Part shown: in pieces, positions 20,942-34,400 of the stretch | Layout: each line of letters starts with the position of its first letter | How positions within the stretch are numbered: position 1 is the stretch's first letter | Source of the DNA: Silene noctiflora | Taxonomy: Eukaryota > Streptophyta > Magnoliopsida > Caryophyllales > Caryophyllaceae | NCBI GenBank assembly: GCA_009801015.1 | Contig: VHZZ01000176.1 | Location: forward strand, 32,916 to 70,580 | Reading direction: 5' to 3' | Length of the DNA stretch: 37,665 nt | Notes under the pieces: generated by a model | What the model saw: only the letters and a program-made list of their open reading frames with translations | Database searches by the model: none | What the model was told of the DNA's origin: nothing | Translations under genes and position numbers: made by a program

Positions 20942-22497
20942 CTTCAATTTTGAAGAACCAGAAAAGGGTAGATGAGAAATGACTGATTCTTGAAAGAATT
21001 CTTCTTTGGGTAATCTGCAAATCTGAATGTTGTATGAATTTATTGGTCGGAAAAATTAGGGATTTAAAGGATCTTTATTAAATTTTAAAAAAAAAAAATT
21101 ATTCAATTATAATTATAATTTAATTTAATTTTTAAAGATGATAAAAAAATGGAGTCTTCACAGGTTTAGGTTAGGTTGCTTTGCTTGTAGGACTAAGCAC
21201 AGAAAAGCAAGGTGTGGGAGAGAGAAAGAAAGAGGTGGGGTTATGAGTCTTATAAATTTTAGATTGTGTAAATTGAGAATTTAAAGGTCCAAGGTTGTGA
21301 AAATATGTGGATAATTAGAAAATAAAATAATAATTTTTACAAGTCAAAAAATAAAATAAAACATTTTATATTTTTTTTGCTGTTTTTTTTGCCAAAGTAG
21401 AAAGACCAATTATTACATCAACTAATATGGATCTCGCGTATGCATGCACGGTATTTATAGATCCTTTATTTATAATGGTTTTATTTATAGATTTAAAATT
21501 GACATATTATTAATTTTTCATATTTTAATATGAGTGGAAAACTAATCAAAAGAACTAAGTAAAGTCACGAAGTGTGTATTTTAATGAATTTTTTTACCAA
21601 AAAATCAATGATTTCAATTTCTAAATTTTCTCAAATAATTTTAAAGAATTTGTTGTTACAAATTAATAATATTAGTTCATAATTTTTTTATACAAATTAA
21701 GTACGTGATAAATTTTTATATACGAAATTAATAATATCAATTTATCGGTTTTTCATATGCTAATTTTAGATAAGTTGTCTCTGCATGAAGATTTAGAGAA
21801 CAATTTTACAGCAACGTAAAAAGTAAAAACTGAAAAGTATTTTCAAATGAACTTGTTTGTTCATTCTTACATGGGCCAATTACCAATGATCTAGGTCAAG
21901 AATTCAAAAGCCCACCTTGATCTAAATGAAGCCCTAATCTCGGTTGGTTTCAAATAACCCATATCTTCTACAAGTAACCCGTTTCTTACAAATTAAGGAG
22001 TATATTATTTTATGAACGATTTTAAAAAATCCAAAAATATGCCATAGAAATTTAACATTTAATACAAATTAAATCAATATTTTTTTATTTTTTTGGTGTA
22101 GAGAAGGGGGAAACAAGCCCAAATTAAAGGAAACCACAAAAGCGAAACTACAGAACTACGAAAACACAAAGATAAACAGCATGAAACGGGACAACACGAG
22201 GCCACGCAACCCCTCCAATTCACAGATTGGATGTAATACAAGATAAGTGGACAAATAAACTTTTCATACTATGTACATATAAAAGTGCGAGCAGAAATGT
22301 TATTCCGCCACAGCCATGATTCTCAAACACGATTCTAACTAGAACTATCATAAACCATGTCGTGTCTCAAACACGATTCTAACTAGTTTTGCTAAAAGTT
22401 TCGAAACTGGACTCATTTTACCATACAACCATTTAGCCATAGATATTATACCACGACTAAAGCGAACAAAAGTAAAGAACAGACACATTGTTGAGAT
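20942..22497. other. Intergenic region: TOP1 promoter side and EDM2 3' side
   Basis: From 20942 to about 21060 is probably the first, non-coding exon of TOP1. Its promoter lies to the right, in a very AT-rich stretch to about 22080. From about 22080 to 22300 there is less AT-rich sequence of unknown origin. The EDM2 3' UTR occupies roughly the last 200-400 bases. It holds two identical 22-base copies of TCTCAAACACGATTCTAACTAG. No ORF of note is present. Confidence 0.5.
22321..22386. repeat. Identical 22-bp direct repeat in the EDM2 3' UTR
   Basis: TCTCAAACACGATTCTAACTAG occurs at 22321-22342 and again, without mismatch, at 22365-22386, a 44-base period. On the transcribed (minus) strand this gives two copies of CTAGTTAGAATCGTGTTTGAGA downstream of the EDM2 stop codon. 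Confidence 0.85.
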
Positions 22498-25400
22498 CTA
22501 GTCATCGATCCAGCCACCAGTAGAACTATGAGGGTGTTGGTAAGGGTCTCGACTAGGTCTTGATGCGAACCCCATCGGTGCACCAGGATATCCCTGATTG
22601 TACCTGCCAGTCCCGGGAAGGGGCCCATGACCAGGATCATAACTGCTTCTTGTTGCATAGTTTGGCTGATCCAATCTAGGACCGTATGAATCCATAACTG
22701 ACATGGAACCCCTTCTCCCATGACTACTATCCATGGAAAACGCTGACGGCCTAAACCTTTGTCCTGGTTCACTATAAGGGTGACTTGCAACATGGCTGCC
22801 TGATCCTCGCATGTAATCCGGGGCCCACTCTCCTGAGATTTGCGGAGGATAATCAGGAACATACGGCGAAACTCGTGAAGGATAGCCAGCGTGTGGGCCC
22901 GCATCTACAGACAATCTGCCACCTGGAGGTATATTAATGTGAGGGTCGTGTATTCCGACCCGATCATCATATCGACCAACTGGATTTGTGTACCCGCTTC
23001 TCATAGCACCATAAATTGTAGATCGGTCTAAATGGTCATGACTCGGACCCTGCATCTCCATATTATCCAAAGGGAAATCCTCAAACCCACGAGTCTGACT
23101 CTCCAGAGGATATCTTCCATCTCTAATGCCGGTAGGCTCAAATTGAGCACGACCCGGATCCATCATCTCAAAATTAGTAGGGGGAGTTTGGTACCTTATA
23201 GGAGGGGAAACAGCTCCACCCCTTGCATTGACAGGGGATTGACGGGGCCATCCTTGATGAGGATTGTAAGGAGAACGAGTACGAGACCGTTTATGTTCCC
23301 AGGATGACCCAACGTCCTCTTTTGTATAAATCTCTTCACTGGGCCTCTTTTTCCTCGAGTCCTTATTAACACTTTTATTTTCAGGGAGACTACTCTTATG
23401 CGCTTCTAGCTGATCCTTGAGAGCCATCTGCTTCTCACCTGCTGTCGTTTCTTTAAGCCGTTCAGGCTCATCAACAAAGGCAGAAACACCTTCAGCTTTT
23501 GTCTCGGGAACATGCTCAAATTTCTCCGAGAATCCTTCAAGGCCTCGTCTGTTAACATGATTGCCCCAGCAGAAAAAAATAATAAATAAATTAAACAGGT
23601 ATTATAAAACACTTGTACACAGCAATAAAATTACCACTCTTGGTAAGTTCAAGAAAAAAATATTCATGCGTGGATTAGGGGTACACATTCCTGAGGTAAT
23701 CTTAGTATTTAAAAGCTGTCATTTATACACATGAGGCCTACTAATTTTTCCACAAAATTCATATTTTTCAAAAAACATTAGCCCTTTACGATAGCCTAAA
23801 GCATAGTAAACTAGTTGCGTGCCTCGTAAACTGCGCCTCAGTCTTGTACTTGGTGCGCCCAAGCCACACGTTTATAGACACAGCAAACATGGAAAAGCAC
23901 AATTAAAAAAAAATAGTCCTTGGCTCCTTGATGCATCATTAACTTTGAACACACAAAATGGCCAGTGAAGGGGTTAATAAGAAAAGGGTGGACTTGATGG
24001 CGCCTCAACACACGAGTCAAATTTGACAATATAATATTCTTCTAGGCCTTTAGCGCCTCACATGCTCCTGTCTTCCACGAGATTTGGGGGGGTTTGATGT
24101 ACAACTTGTTCATCACATAGGTTGTTTCAAGATGGCAAAGTCAAAGACTAGCAAGTTTTTTGCTCATGCTAAAACTTACAACGGCCAACTGATACCTCAC
24201 AATATAACCAAGGTCGATAATTCAGTGAACCCTTTCGCAATATTACATCACATATTACAAAAACAAAGAAGACCAAATATTTAGACAAGTAAATTTGATG
24301 TGTGATATTTTTTACTTCTAGGTTTTGTTTGGATATAAAAAATGGACGGAAAGGGAGGGGAATAGAGATAGGAAGTTTTCCCTACAAATATTTCCTTTGT
24401 TGAAAGGGAAAGAATTTGCTTTGGAGGAAGGAAACGTAGGGATCTACTTTCCCTCCCTGTCAAATACCTCCATCTCCAATTTGCTAACCAAACAAAGGTT
24501 ATTGTCTCCTTCCAAATCCCGCCTCCCCCTCTTCCTTTCCCTCCAAATCCCCTATCCAAACAAAGGGTTAAGGTTCCTGTATCTTTTTAGTTTTGAGAAT
24601 GTGGGTTGGTTACATGAGAGCACAACTACATTGGACTAACATGGATTTTTATCATCAAAAGACTCGCCCAGTTCGAGCCTTTGAACTTTGAAGTTTCAAA
24701 TATTCTGAAAATTAATAGATTAGTTATATTAATGACTTTGCAAATAGGTATTGCACTTACATTGGACTAACATGGAACCTTCTTTTAAGAGACCAAGGGT
24801 CGACTTTGTACGTTATAAAACCCACCAATCTCGATCTTACACAACTCATATTACGTACAACAGCCGGTAAATTAACATTTCAATCACTCGCATTTAGCCA
24901 ATTTTGTTAGGAAGAGCATAAACTGACAGGAATCAGCTAGGAACTTAAAACTTACTCGTCTTCTTCTTCTTCTTGTAAATGACCATGTTCTTTTGCTACA
25001 GCCTTGTGTTTAGTAGTCCAGTCGTGCCGGCTCCATAGATAAAGAATTGGCGGCACAACATTCCAGTCTTCCATTTGTTTATCATATATGTCAACAGATC
25101 CAGGAAGATAAAATGACTGCAAAGGTAAAATGCCAACCCATCAGCACATGCAACCACATCCAAGAATAAAACAGGCGACAACCTTTTCAATTTACCTTTC
25201 CTGAAAGTCTACTCCTATCCTCCCAGATCAAATCATAGCGTAATTTCTTTTTATCCAACCTAAACGAAAACTTCCACATATGAGCACATGGAGCAAGAAC
25301 AACGAACGTGAGAGACCAGCTACAAAAGAAAAAAGGAGAGAACTTGCCTTTCTGTCTCAGCAGGAACGATAAGAATAAGGAGCTTTGGTTTGAACTCTAA

Positions 25401-28400
25401 GGCTTTGTTGATGAACTGGTTGGCAAGACTTGCATTCACCCCAAAAGGAGGATTAAGACCAATGATCTGCACCAGTACAACCAAAAATATTATGTGGGAC
25501 ATGTACTTGAAGTCAGACACGACCCCAAAAGGTCATAAAAATTAATTTATACAATGAAAAATTCCTCACCAACTGAGCCCCAGTAGGCAATTCCTTGGGT
25601 TGAACTTTCATCCAGTTTCTTACTTCAAAGTTGAAGTCATCCTGCAAAAAATATATATTATCCAGCTGCCCTAAAGCCACTCACCGAGAGGGTTGGATGT
25701 ACGAAACCCTACCACAGTGCTTGCACTGAGAGACTGTTCACAATGACCCGGTGAAAATTGCGTCAAGAATAGCATCAAAGTAAGATACTGGAGAAAATAA
25801 GAAACATACCTTTGGGCGGAAAAGATCGTAGTTCTTGTAATTGCATGTTTTCCCCGTACTTTCGAGTTTTTCTTTCATAAGCCTGCTGAAATCATTAGCT
25901 CCACAACAAAAATCAACAATCTGTACAGAATGGAATTGCTTATCAGGCCACTAATTTTAAAATCTGGAAATTGCAACTCATAAAGCTACCATCTTCAAGT
26001 AAGGCCCAGACTTATCTCGAGAAAAAGTTAGTCTGAGGCCACTTGGAACACGTTAATGATCCAAAAATGTACATTATAGGAAATTCTCTCTCATGGGAAA
26101 TTACAAAGGTGAATTCTCAGAAGATAATTTTCCCATTTTATCCATTTTAAAATCATTAACGTGTTCCATGTGGGCACAGGTTAGAAAAAGCGCAAAAAGT
26201 ATTCTAAAGCCAATTTTAGTGGAACGGGGAATTTTGTTGATAAGTAAAATATACTCCCTCCATCCTAATTTTGTTGTCCCCTTCTTCCTTAAAATTTATC
26301 CCAAAATAATTGCCCCCTTCCTAAATTTAGTAACGAAAAAGTTTGAACATCCAATATTGCCCCTAGATTATTAACTATCCCCTCCCCACCATGATATTAT
26401 TGTCTCAGCTCTCTACAATTCTAGGGGTAAAATTGGTAGTTCACTTATTTTAAATCCCCCCAAAATAGAAAGAGGGACGATAAATATGGGATGGAGGGAG
26501 TAATATTAATTCAAAGACATCAAGGAGGGAGCGTGTATACAAAACGACACCACAGGGGCGATGCTGTAATACCAAAAGGACAAATGTTACTATATCAGGA
26601 GTAATCTTTTCAATAAATGAATGGTGTACTTGTTACTATACTCCGTATAACGCTTGTATGATAGTTCCAAAAAGAGTAAGCAATAAGCAATCTTGAGAGA
26701 ACCCTTCACAACATTAGCTATCAACTAATCATACCGTGTCGTTGCTATTGATGTACCAGTGAACTTTTTCAACAATCTGCACATAAATTAGACTATCAGC
26801 ACAAAGGAGTTTTCAGGATTAAAGCATAAGTTCCTTAACTTGTGAAAAACGCAATTCAACTTATAAAAAAAATCATGCTTCCGTATCCGTTAAAATATTC
26901 AATCTTGACATGACCGTTAATTGTAAGTAAATCATTTACACTTAAAAGTAATGCTCAGCATCACACCAAGGCTAATGATTGGCTATGTGTATAGAAATAG
27001 ATAAAGTTAAGACTCTAGTGAGCATCATGATCACCAATATTTAAATGAATCATCAAGTTCACCAATTATTAAGAGTTTAGACACAAGTGCACAAATGCAA
27101 GCACACATAATATACAGGACATGCACATGGGTACACGCACAAGCACATACTCACACGCGCTTACACGCACACAAATGTAGGAGATAACTAAGACTATGAA
27201 TTCAAATCTTACGCAAATTTATTGCTAGTCCACCGACATAGAAGTCGTGAAAATAACACATATCACATTAAAAAAATAGGTGGATAAAGTGAAAACAATT
27301 TACCTCTTTAAGCTTGCCTTCCTGGGTAAAATGGCGACCAAATGATGTATAGCGCATACCATGTATGAAAGGGGCAAGATAGATTTTTAGCTTGCCCTGC
27401 ACCATAGATAAAACAAACAAAAATTATTTACCTCATAACCCGATTACTTTACATCAGCTACCAATGCTATAGAGCGCATGACTTAGCCCTCCTAATCTGA
27501 ATACAAGCTGAGCTCTCAGATATCACAACGGGGCAACTCTTTCCGAAACGTCGAGGATTGAATTTAAGATGCTAGATTTAAAGAGTCTCATATCATATTC
27601 CAGTCAGAGTAAACTAAATGTTCCAGATTTAAGGTATAACCTGGCGAATTTAACACACATTTTATGACTACTATAATGATATCAGCCCAAAATAATTATA
27701 AAAACAAAAGGATGAATCTCAACTATCATCTCACGAAAAGAAAAAAAAATCTAGGAAGATACAGGATAGTTTTCACAACAAATAGGTACGGGTGAAAACA
27801 TAAATTCAGAACTATTGAAGATGAAGACAACAAGGTAGTTTAGCAATGTTACATAGAACTATCGAAGTACTAACAAAACTACCTTCCATTTGACCAACTG
27901 GTCAAGAATCCTTGGTTCACAAATAGCTTTTGCATCTTCAATACTCCCCCCTGCATCTAGCTTTCTAATAGCTGCTTGAACAGACTACATATATTCAGGA
28001 AAAGGGAAAAAAACAGCATGTCAGTCGAAGAGGAAACATTTGACCATAAGGGAAAGGCCAAAGCAGGAAAATACACAGGACGAAATGTTCAAATAACCTC
28101 TAACGTGAAAAGCCACTTGTAGAATAACCTATAACCTTACAAGTAGGTGAAAAAAATTTCTTAAAAGAAATTGAAAGGAGCATCTTAGAAGAAAAGATCT
28201 CTACATTTGGAGCAATTGAGATTGCAAGACAATTTTCAAAGGGTGTTTATTTTTGGCAGTACACTTTTACCTGTATTGCCCCTCTCATTTCAACTCCTCT
28301 CAAATTCATTCAATTACTCCCCCCTCTTTCATTATCTTCTTCTCTCCCAACAACTCTTTCTTCTCTCACCCAACCACCACCGCCCCGATCAACGCCAACC

Positions 28401-31400
28401 ACAATCAGCACAACCAACATCACCCCTACCAGCCACCCCCAACACCGCCCCCATTAGCCACCCCCAACACCGCCCGTATGTGTATTGCATAGAACAAATT
28501 TGGTAAAAAAATGTGCAATATGAGACAAATAATTGAGATGCTGCGATATTTTTTCTCAAAAAAGAATATCGAACACAATTTATACTGCGTCGAGGAATTT
28601 TTAGAAAATAAAATAGAACACGTACTGTGTACTATTGTCTACTGTACTGTATTGAAAAAAAAAAAATAATAAGAGAGAAAGTTACGGTACAACAAACCAA
28701 TACAACCTCCCTCTCCCCTACCACCACCCTCACAACCAATCTTACAACCTCAAGCATCCGCATCTCCAACCACCAACCCCCACCACTAGCCACCAGCCAC
28801 TGCGAGGGGCCGTTGACGGCATTTGAGTCCGAGCACACCAATTTATGCTGCGCTTTACACCGCCCCTTGCTACCACCCTCCCCGAACCCTAAAACCCCCA
28901 CCCTCATGCCCACCATGCCACTCTTACACAGCCCACACCATTCATGAAGCCCCTCCCCACGCGCCGCCACTTGACTACCACCCAACAACCAATCTTCAAC
29001 ATAAAAAAAATTTAAAACCCTAATAAAACAACCAAAAAACCCCCCAAAAAATTAATTTATCTCGTCAATCGTTGTTTAGAAATTATATAACCTATTCTAC
29101 AATCAAATTATGAAGATAATCAAAGAAATTTGATGCACTTTGATAGATTTGCGAGGTTCTAATGTTAAAATTGAAGAGAATTAAGTTTGTTGTTTGTTAA
29201 GTTCAAGGGTATGCAAATGGAAGATATGGTGCAAAAAGTACTGCATTGAGTAAAAAAACGTACTGCGAAAATAAACTACGTTTTCAAATTCTTATTCTTA
29301 TAGATAAGAAAAAAGAACGAAGCATATTAGTAGAACAACCACAGATGAAGCCAAACACCATCTCAGTATACCATAAATAAGGAACCAAAATTTATCAGTT
29401 CTTCGATTAGTTTAAAAAAGAGCGCCTGGAGTGCACTTTGGATGAGGCACTAGCCAAAACACTTCAATGCATTTTAGATGCGCCTTCTATAAAGGCTCAC
29501 TTACCAAAACTCACTAGAGCGCATTTTCCATATCTTTTTCATCTAAATCTTAAATGATGTCATTTCTTTTCGCTATTATTCCCAACTTTTACTCTTTACA
29601 TGATAGTCAACCTGAAAACTCCTGAAAAAGGTATTGTTGACCAAAATTTGATTTAGAAATTACAAATTTGCTGCTAAAAATAGGGCGCTTCGCCTCTGAA
29701 AGGCCTGCGCTTTGTCGCTCCGGCCCTTTAACACCTCACTGCCCATCTGCGCCTTGCACATCTTCAAACTAAGGTTCTTCGTCAAAGTACACTTGACTTT
29801 CCCCTTCAAACTCTATTTCAATATATACCAGGATCTCCAGAACTAGGTTTAAAAAAACACAGAGCATTAAACTCAACTCAATGATCACACACTGAGCCGC
29901 CCAGCCTCAGCAAGCGGGTTGGATACTCTGTCATCACCGAGACGGCGCGCTCCCATCACCCGGTAGAGAGGAACGTCAGGAGTCCAATGATGGGAAGGAA
30001 AGGGGCTGGGTACACCATTGAGACTCGAATACTACAGCATATATAGGATACACCTGTTTTAAAACCTTTTTCTCAAGATGGCATCCGGGGTGGGGAGCCG
30101 GCAACTAGCCAGGGAGAATCTATCTTCTTATCTGTATTGAGTTATAGTCCCTTTAAAAATAAGATGGGTTCCAACCTATTCAGTTATAATCCCTTTGAAA
30201 ATAAGGTGGGTTCCAAGTTCCAACCCATTGAGTTATGCTTCTATTTCTTCATCCTAAACATATACTGTCCTAGCCTTTCTAACACACTGAAGTTTCATAC
30301 ATGCATTTTTGCAATTGGATAAACCATCTATAAATACTCACATATAAGAAATATCAAGGGCAAACGGGCAAATTAGGTACCTTTGTACATCTTTCCACTT
30401 TTCCATCAGTTATACTACTACAGGGATCCATTTTCTGCTTGTATACACGACTCTGGATCTGTTTCTCATGTTTCCGAATGACATCATCCAATGTGATCTT
30501 AGAAGAAGCTTCTTCCATAAATTTGAGAATCCTTTATGGAAACATGTCACAAAGACGCAAAATATCTTCATTATAATATTGGCATGGGGATTCAATAAAA
30601 CCATAAGAAAATACCAGCAGATAATGACCTTCTCAGGGTAAACACTGGATAGAACATTACCTTGTCTCTGAATCTGAATCTAGTTTCACTTCAGACTTTT
30701 CCACCGTAATTTTGCGAATTGTTTTAGGCTTCACCAAATCTGACCCCTCAGGATTCTTCAGCACAACTTTTGTGGAAATAGGCTTCTTTTCTGAGGACAT
30801 GATCCCCAATGTGTCAGTGCCTTGCGGTTTAGGTATTTTCCTGTCAGTCATCTTTTCTGAGGACATGTTCCCCAATGTGTCAGTGCCTTGCGGTTTAGAT
30901 ATTTTCCTGTCAGTCTTAGAAGGATGTTTGTCCAGGAGAGTCCTTTTAGACTCACAAGCAGGTCCTGGTCGAGAAGGTGCTACAGATGGCTTTTTGTTTT
31001 TCTGCAATACTTTATGCTTCATAATTCTCTGCGACAACGGCTTGATCTCCTTTTTAGCATCACCAGGAAATCTGATATGATTTCTCAGAGGAGTGCCCAA
31101 GTCCTCATCGATTTCATGCTTTCTAGTAAAGACCATAGAGAAAAATCAGAATAATCTGCAGGACTAATAATGAATGGTCACACTGTATATTGTAAGTAAC
31201 TAAGTATACATAGAAGGTTAATGAGAAAGAAAATGAATACTATCACTCACAAACAATATATCAAAATGCGGCCAGCCAAAAGGTTATCCCATGCTCTTTG
31301 AACGATACCCACATCTTCTTCATCTTCAAAAGCAATCTTCCTGGTAAATTTAGGAAAGCAAGTTGAACCTACTACTGAATGAAAAGGGAGATAGCATAAA

Positions 31401-34400
31401 TAGTCGAAATTACAAATTACCTAGGCAAACATTTTCTATGGTATGCCTTCGGACAGCGCCTACACACAGCCATCCGCAATTCAGGATCTATACTATCTTC
31501 CGGCTGTCTACAAACAAAGCAAAGATGAAGGGGGCAAGTAAATGGCTCTCCTGCAGCAATGTCCTTCTGGAGTGCGTTGGAAGCCTCCTCATCACTCCGG
31601 TGTAGTTGTTTTGCAACACAACTAGGATGATAGAAGTATCCACAGGTCGCATTAAAACATTGAAACACCTAAATATGGCAACACAAAGCAGATGCAAAAT
31701 AAACAAATGATACCAGTTGTCAATATGAGAATGTGAGAACGAATAAAACCATCATGTGATGTCATAATGTTACAGGTAAAACTACAACAATGGGGCAAGG
31801 CCCAGCAGGAAAACAGCATCATGACCTCATCTTGAAGAATTAAAAGGAGAATTTCTGACAGGATATAGGCCAAGCATTGTTTCGAACTAGACCTTGAGGT
31901 AGTGTACTTGTGGATTCAGCCGCGGCCGCCATATTAAATCTGATCTTGATCGTTATTCATTGCATTATAAATGTGTTCATGGTTGTAGTCACCTTAAATT
32001 GGTTACAACGCAATATGACATTTAATACCGTGGTTTTGGGCGCTCTTTAAAACGGGTAATTTTGGGTCAACTCAGTTAAGTGTTTCCAAGATTACAGTTA
32101 AGAGTCTCATTCTGAATTAGCTCAATAGAGATCCTGAAAAATTTTGATCCTAAATTGCATACTTCCTCCATCCCAAAATAATCGTCTTGATAGTAAAATG
32201 TACGGAAAGTCGGGAAACCAATTTATATGATTGAATAATGAAAAGTGGAGAGAAGTGGGACACAAAAGAGGCTGTTTATGAATAACCCGAGATGAAAATT
32301 TGTGTAGAAGTACATCGAATGATGGCTATTTCATAATAGAAAGAAGTGCAGTTACTTTAGTGAGCCATGTTGTTGTATTAAATTACAATCCAAAATCAAA
32401 GGATAATGTGTCGGTGGGCACGATGGCTCCATTGGAAATGGAAACTCGAGTGTCTAACTCTCTCTTTTAAAAAATAAAAATTGTTACATGCATGTATGTT
32501 CAAACAAGAGTCTTGATCGTTCATGTAGATTGAAGACACATGCATGACTTGTTTGGTAAATTTTACGATTATCCCAAGTGCCTTTACCTGTAACTATTTC
32601 TGTACGATTTCTACATTAATACTCCCTCCTCTCCATTTGATTCTATACATTTGTGAAATATACGAGGGGTATATTCTAATCAAATGCATAGAATCAAATG
32701 AAATAGGAGTATAAATTTGTGATCTAGCTTGCGTAATAAAGGGAAATCAATCAAAAAGTGCAATATTTTTAGTGCTACTTTCACTTTTTTAGACAACATA
32801 TAGTCCATACACAAAGTAGACGGGGAAAAATTAATTCTACTTTTTCTGCGACAGCCAATTTCAAGACTCGACTACCAATCTTAAGATGTAGTCTCACACG
32901 GAAGGCATGAGTTTTGGAGGGGCGCTTGAATTCACATGTTGAACAAACAAAGCAAGAGCAAAAAAGAACATTACAATAGGATAAAAGTCAATATCAAAAA
33001 AGCATATACCTCAGCAGCCCCGGATTCTTTATCAGAAGAACCTAACACCCCACAAGAATAGCACTGATGTTGCTTATGCTGGCAATTCTGACATTTGAAA
33101 GTCTGCATAGCCTGTACAAGGAAATTACAGAACATATTTTTTGTGAAAGAAAAATAAAGAGCTTTATTAATTTATTTATTTGTTTAAAAGAAAAGAGCTT
33201 AGAAAGAAACGGAAAATACAATATACCTCGACTTCTTTCGTAGAAAAACCAAGTGATTTACATTTTGAATCTGCCTCTTTAGCAGCTCTAAGGGTAGCAT
33301 GAAAAGATCTCATGCAAATTCCATCACAGCTGCATAAAAGGGAATCAACTATTATCACAATTAATCATTGTGGTGGAAATCAAAACAAGAAGTAATCATT
33401 CTGATGTTCCTCATATTTCTAGGTAAAATACACTCAATAAAAAAATAACAAATTTGTCCACCTTTAAAACAAAAGAGAGAAAAAAATAAAATAAAAGCTA
33501 GGAAAGAAGAAGATGGCTACATCCACACAAGAGGTTCATAATTTCAGTACTCCACATTCAACATTCCCAAATTAACTTTGCAACTGCACAACATCACATT
33601 TCACATAACTGGGGCAACTGCACAACACACATTCAATACAGGTTTTCACGTCCAGAACTTTTCATCTGAAGGAAAAATGCTTTATTTATGTTGAAGATGT
33701 ACATGTTTGAGTCTCTCCTGCATCATTACATATTCGCCGACATGTGAAGGAATTTCAGCTTTTCCAATACAGAAAGGTTTATATAAAAGAACAGCCAAAT
33801 TTTGCTCATTACAGCTAACATGGCTGAAGAGGGCAAAGTAGCAGCCCATATTTAACCATTGAACAACAATATAACTGTGGTGATTAAATTGAGTAATCTT
33901 TTGAATTAACGGTTGTAGTTGTTGAAACATCGACGATATAGCAATTTCATGAAAAAATGTGATGGCATTTCACATTTTTTTAATGTGAAGAAATAGACCG
34001 TCGTGTTGTGTCAGTGTGTCACGTAATATTTTATCATTTTATGTGCCAATGCGTCATGAATAATGATACACTTGAGCAATTCGCAAACAATACCATGGTC
34101 ATAGTCACACACATTTTAGTACCCACCTCTTGTTGTTGCTGAAAACACAAAAACAATACAACAACAATAATATAGCAGTGACTATAGGTTCCCGTTAAAG
34201 AACAGGTAAGATAGAGTATATACACACAATGAAATTTTATTAAAGAAATGCAGAGTCATCAATTAAGAATATATTGAGATCGGGATGTGGATATTTAGAA
34301 TTAGGTCAATGTCAATACTAGTTTTAAGGTCCAATCACTAGTCACACTGATTGCACTACAAACATGTCATGGACGCAAATAGAATGTATTAATCAAAAGC

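Larger units (their letters stand above)
27985..30380 (-). other. EDM2 intron 10, transposon-bearing
   Basis: This 2396-bp intron lies between the exon ending GKVERCTK and the exon starting SVQAAIRKLD. It holds a ~1.04-kb DNA transposon (28241-29280), 'gcgcct' repeat debris at about 29418-29520 and 29690-29765, an unexplained GC-rich patch at about 29890-30110, and a 34-bp two-copy repeat at 30141-30216. No coding exon of EDM2 is missing here when compared with the Arabidopsis protein. Confidence 0.7.
31669..33009 (-). other. EDM2 intron 6 with MITE remnants
   Basis: This 1341-bp intron lies between exons for two halves of the PHD region. It contains a one-sided CTCCATCCC-type MITE end at about 32162, part of a dispersed repeat (32275-32400) also found near the right edge of the window, and an intact 88-bp MITE at 32622-32709. 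Confidence 0.65.

Noticed and set aside
28207-29023. Pro/Thr/His-rich ORFs in the middle of EDM2 intron 10
   Set aside because: They lie in a C/A-rich low-complexity core of a transposon, overlap in several frames and resemble no transposase or known protein.
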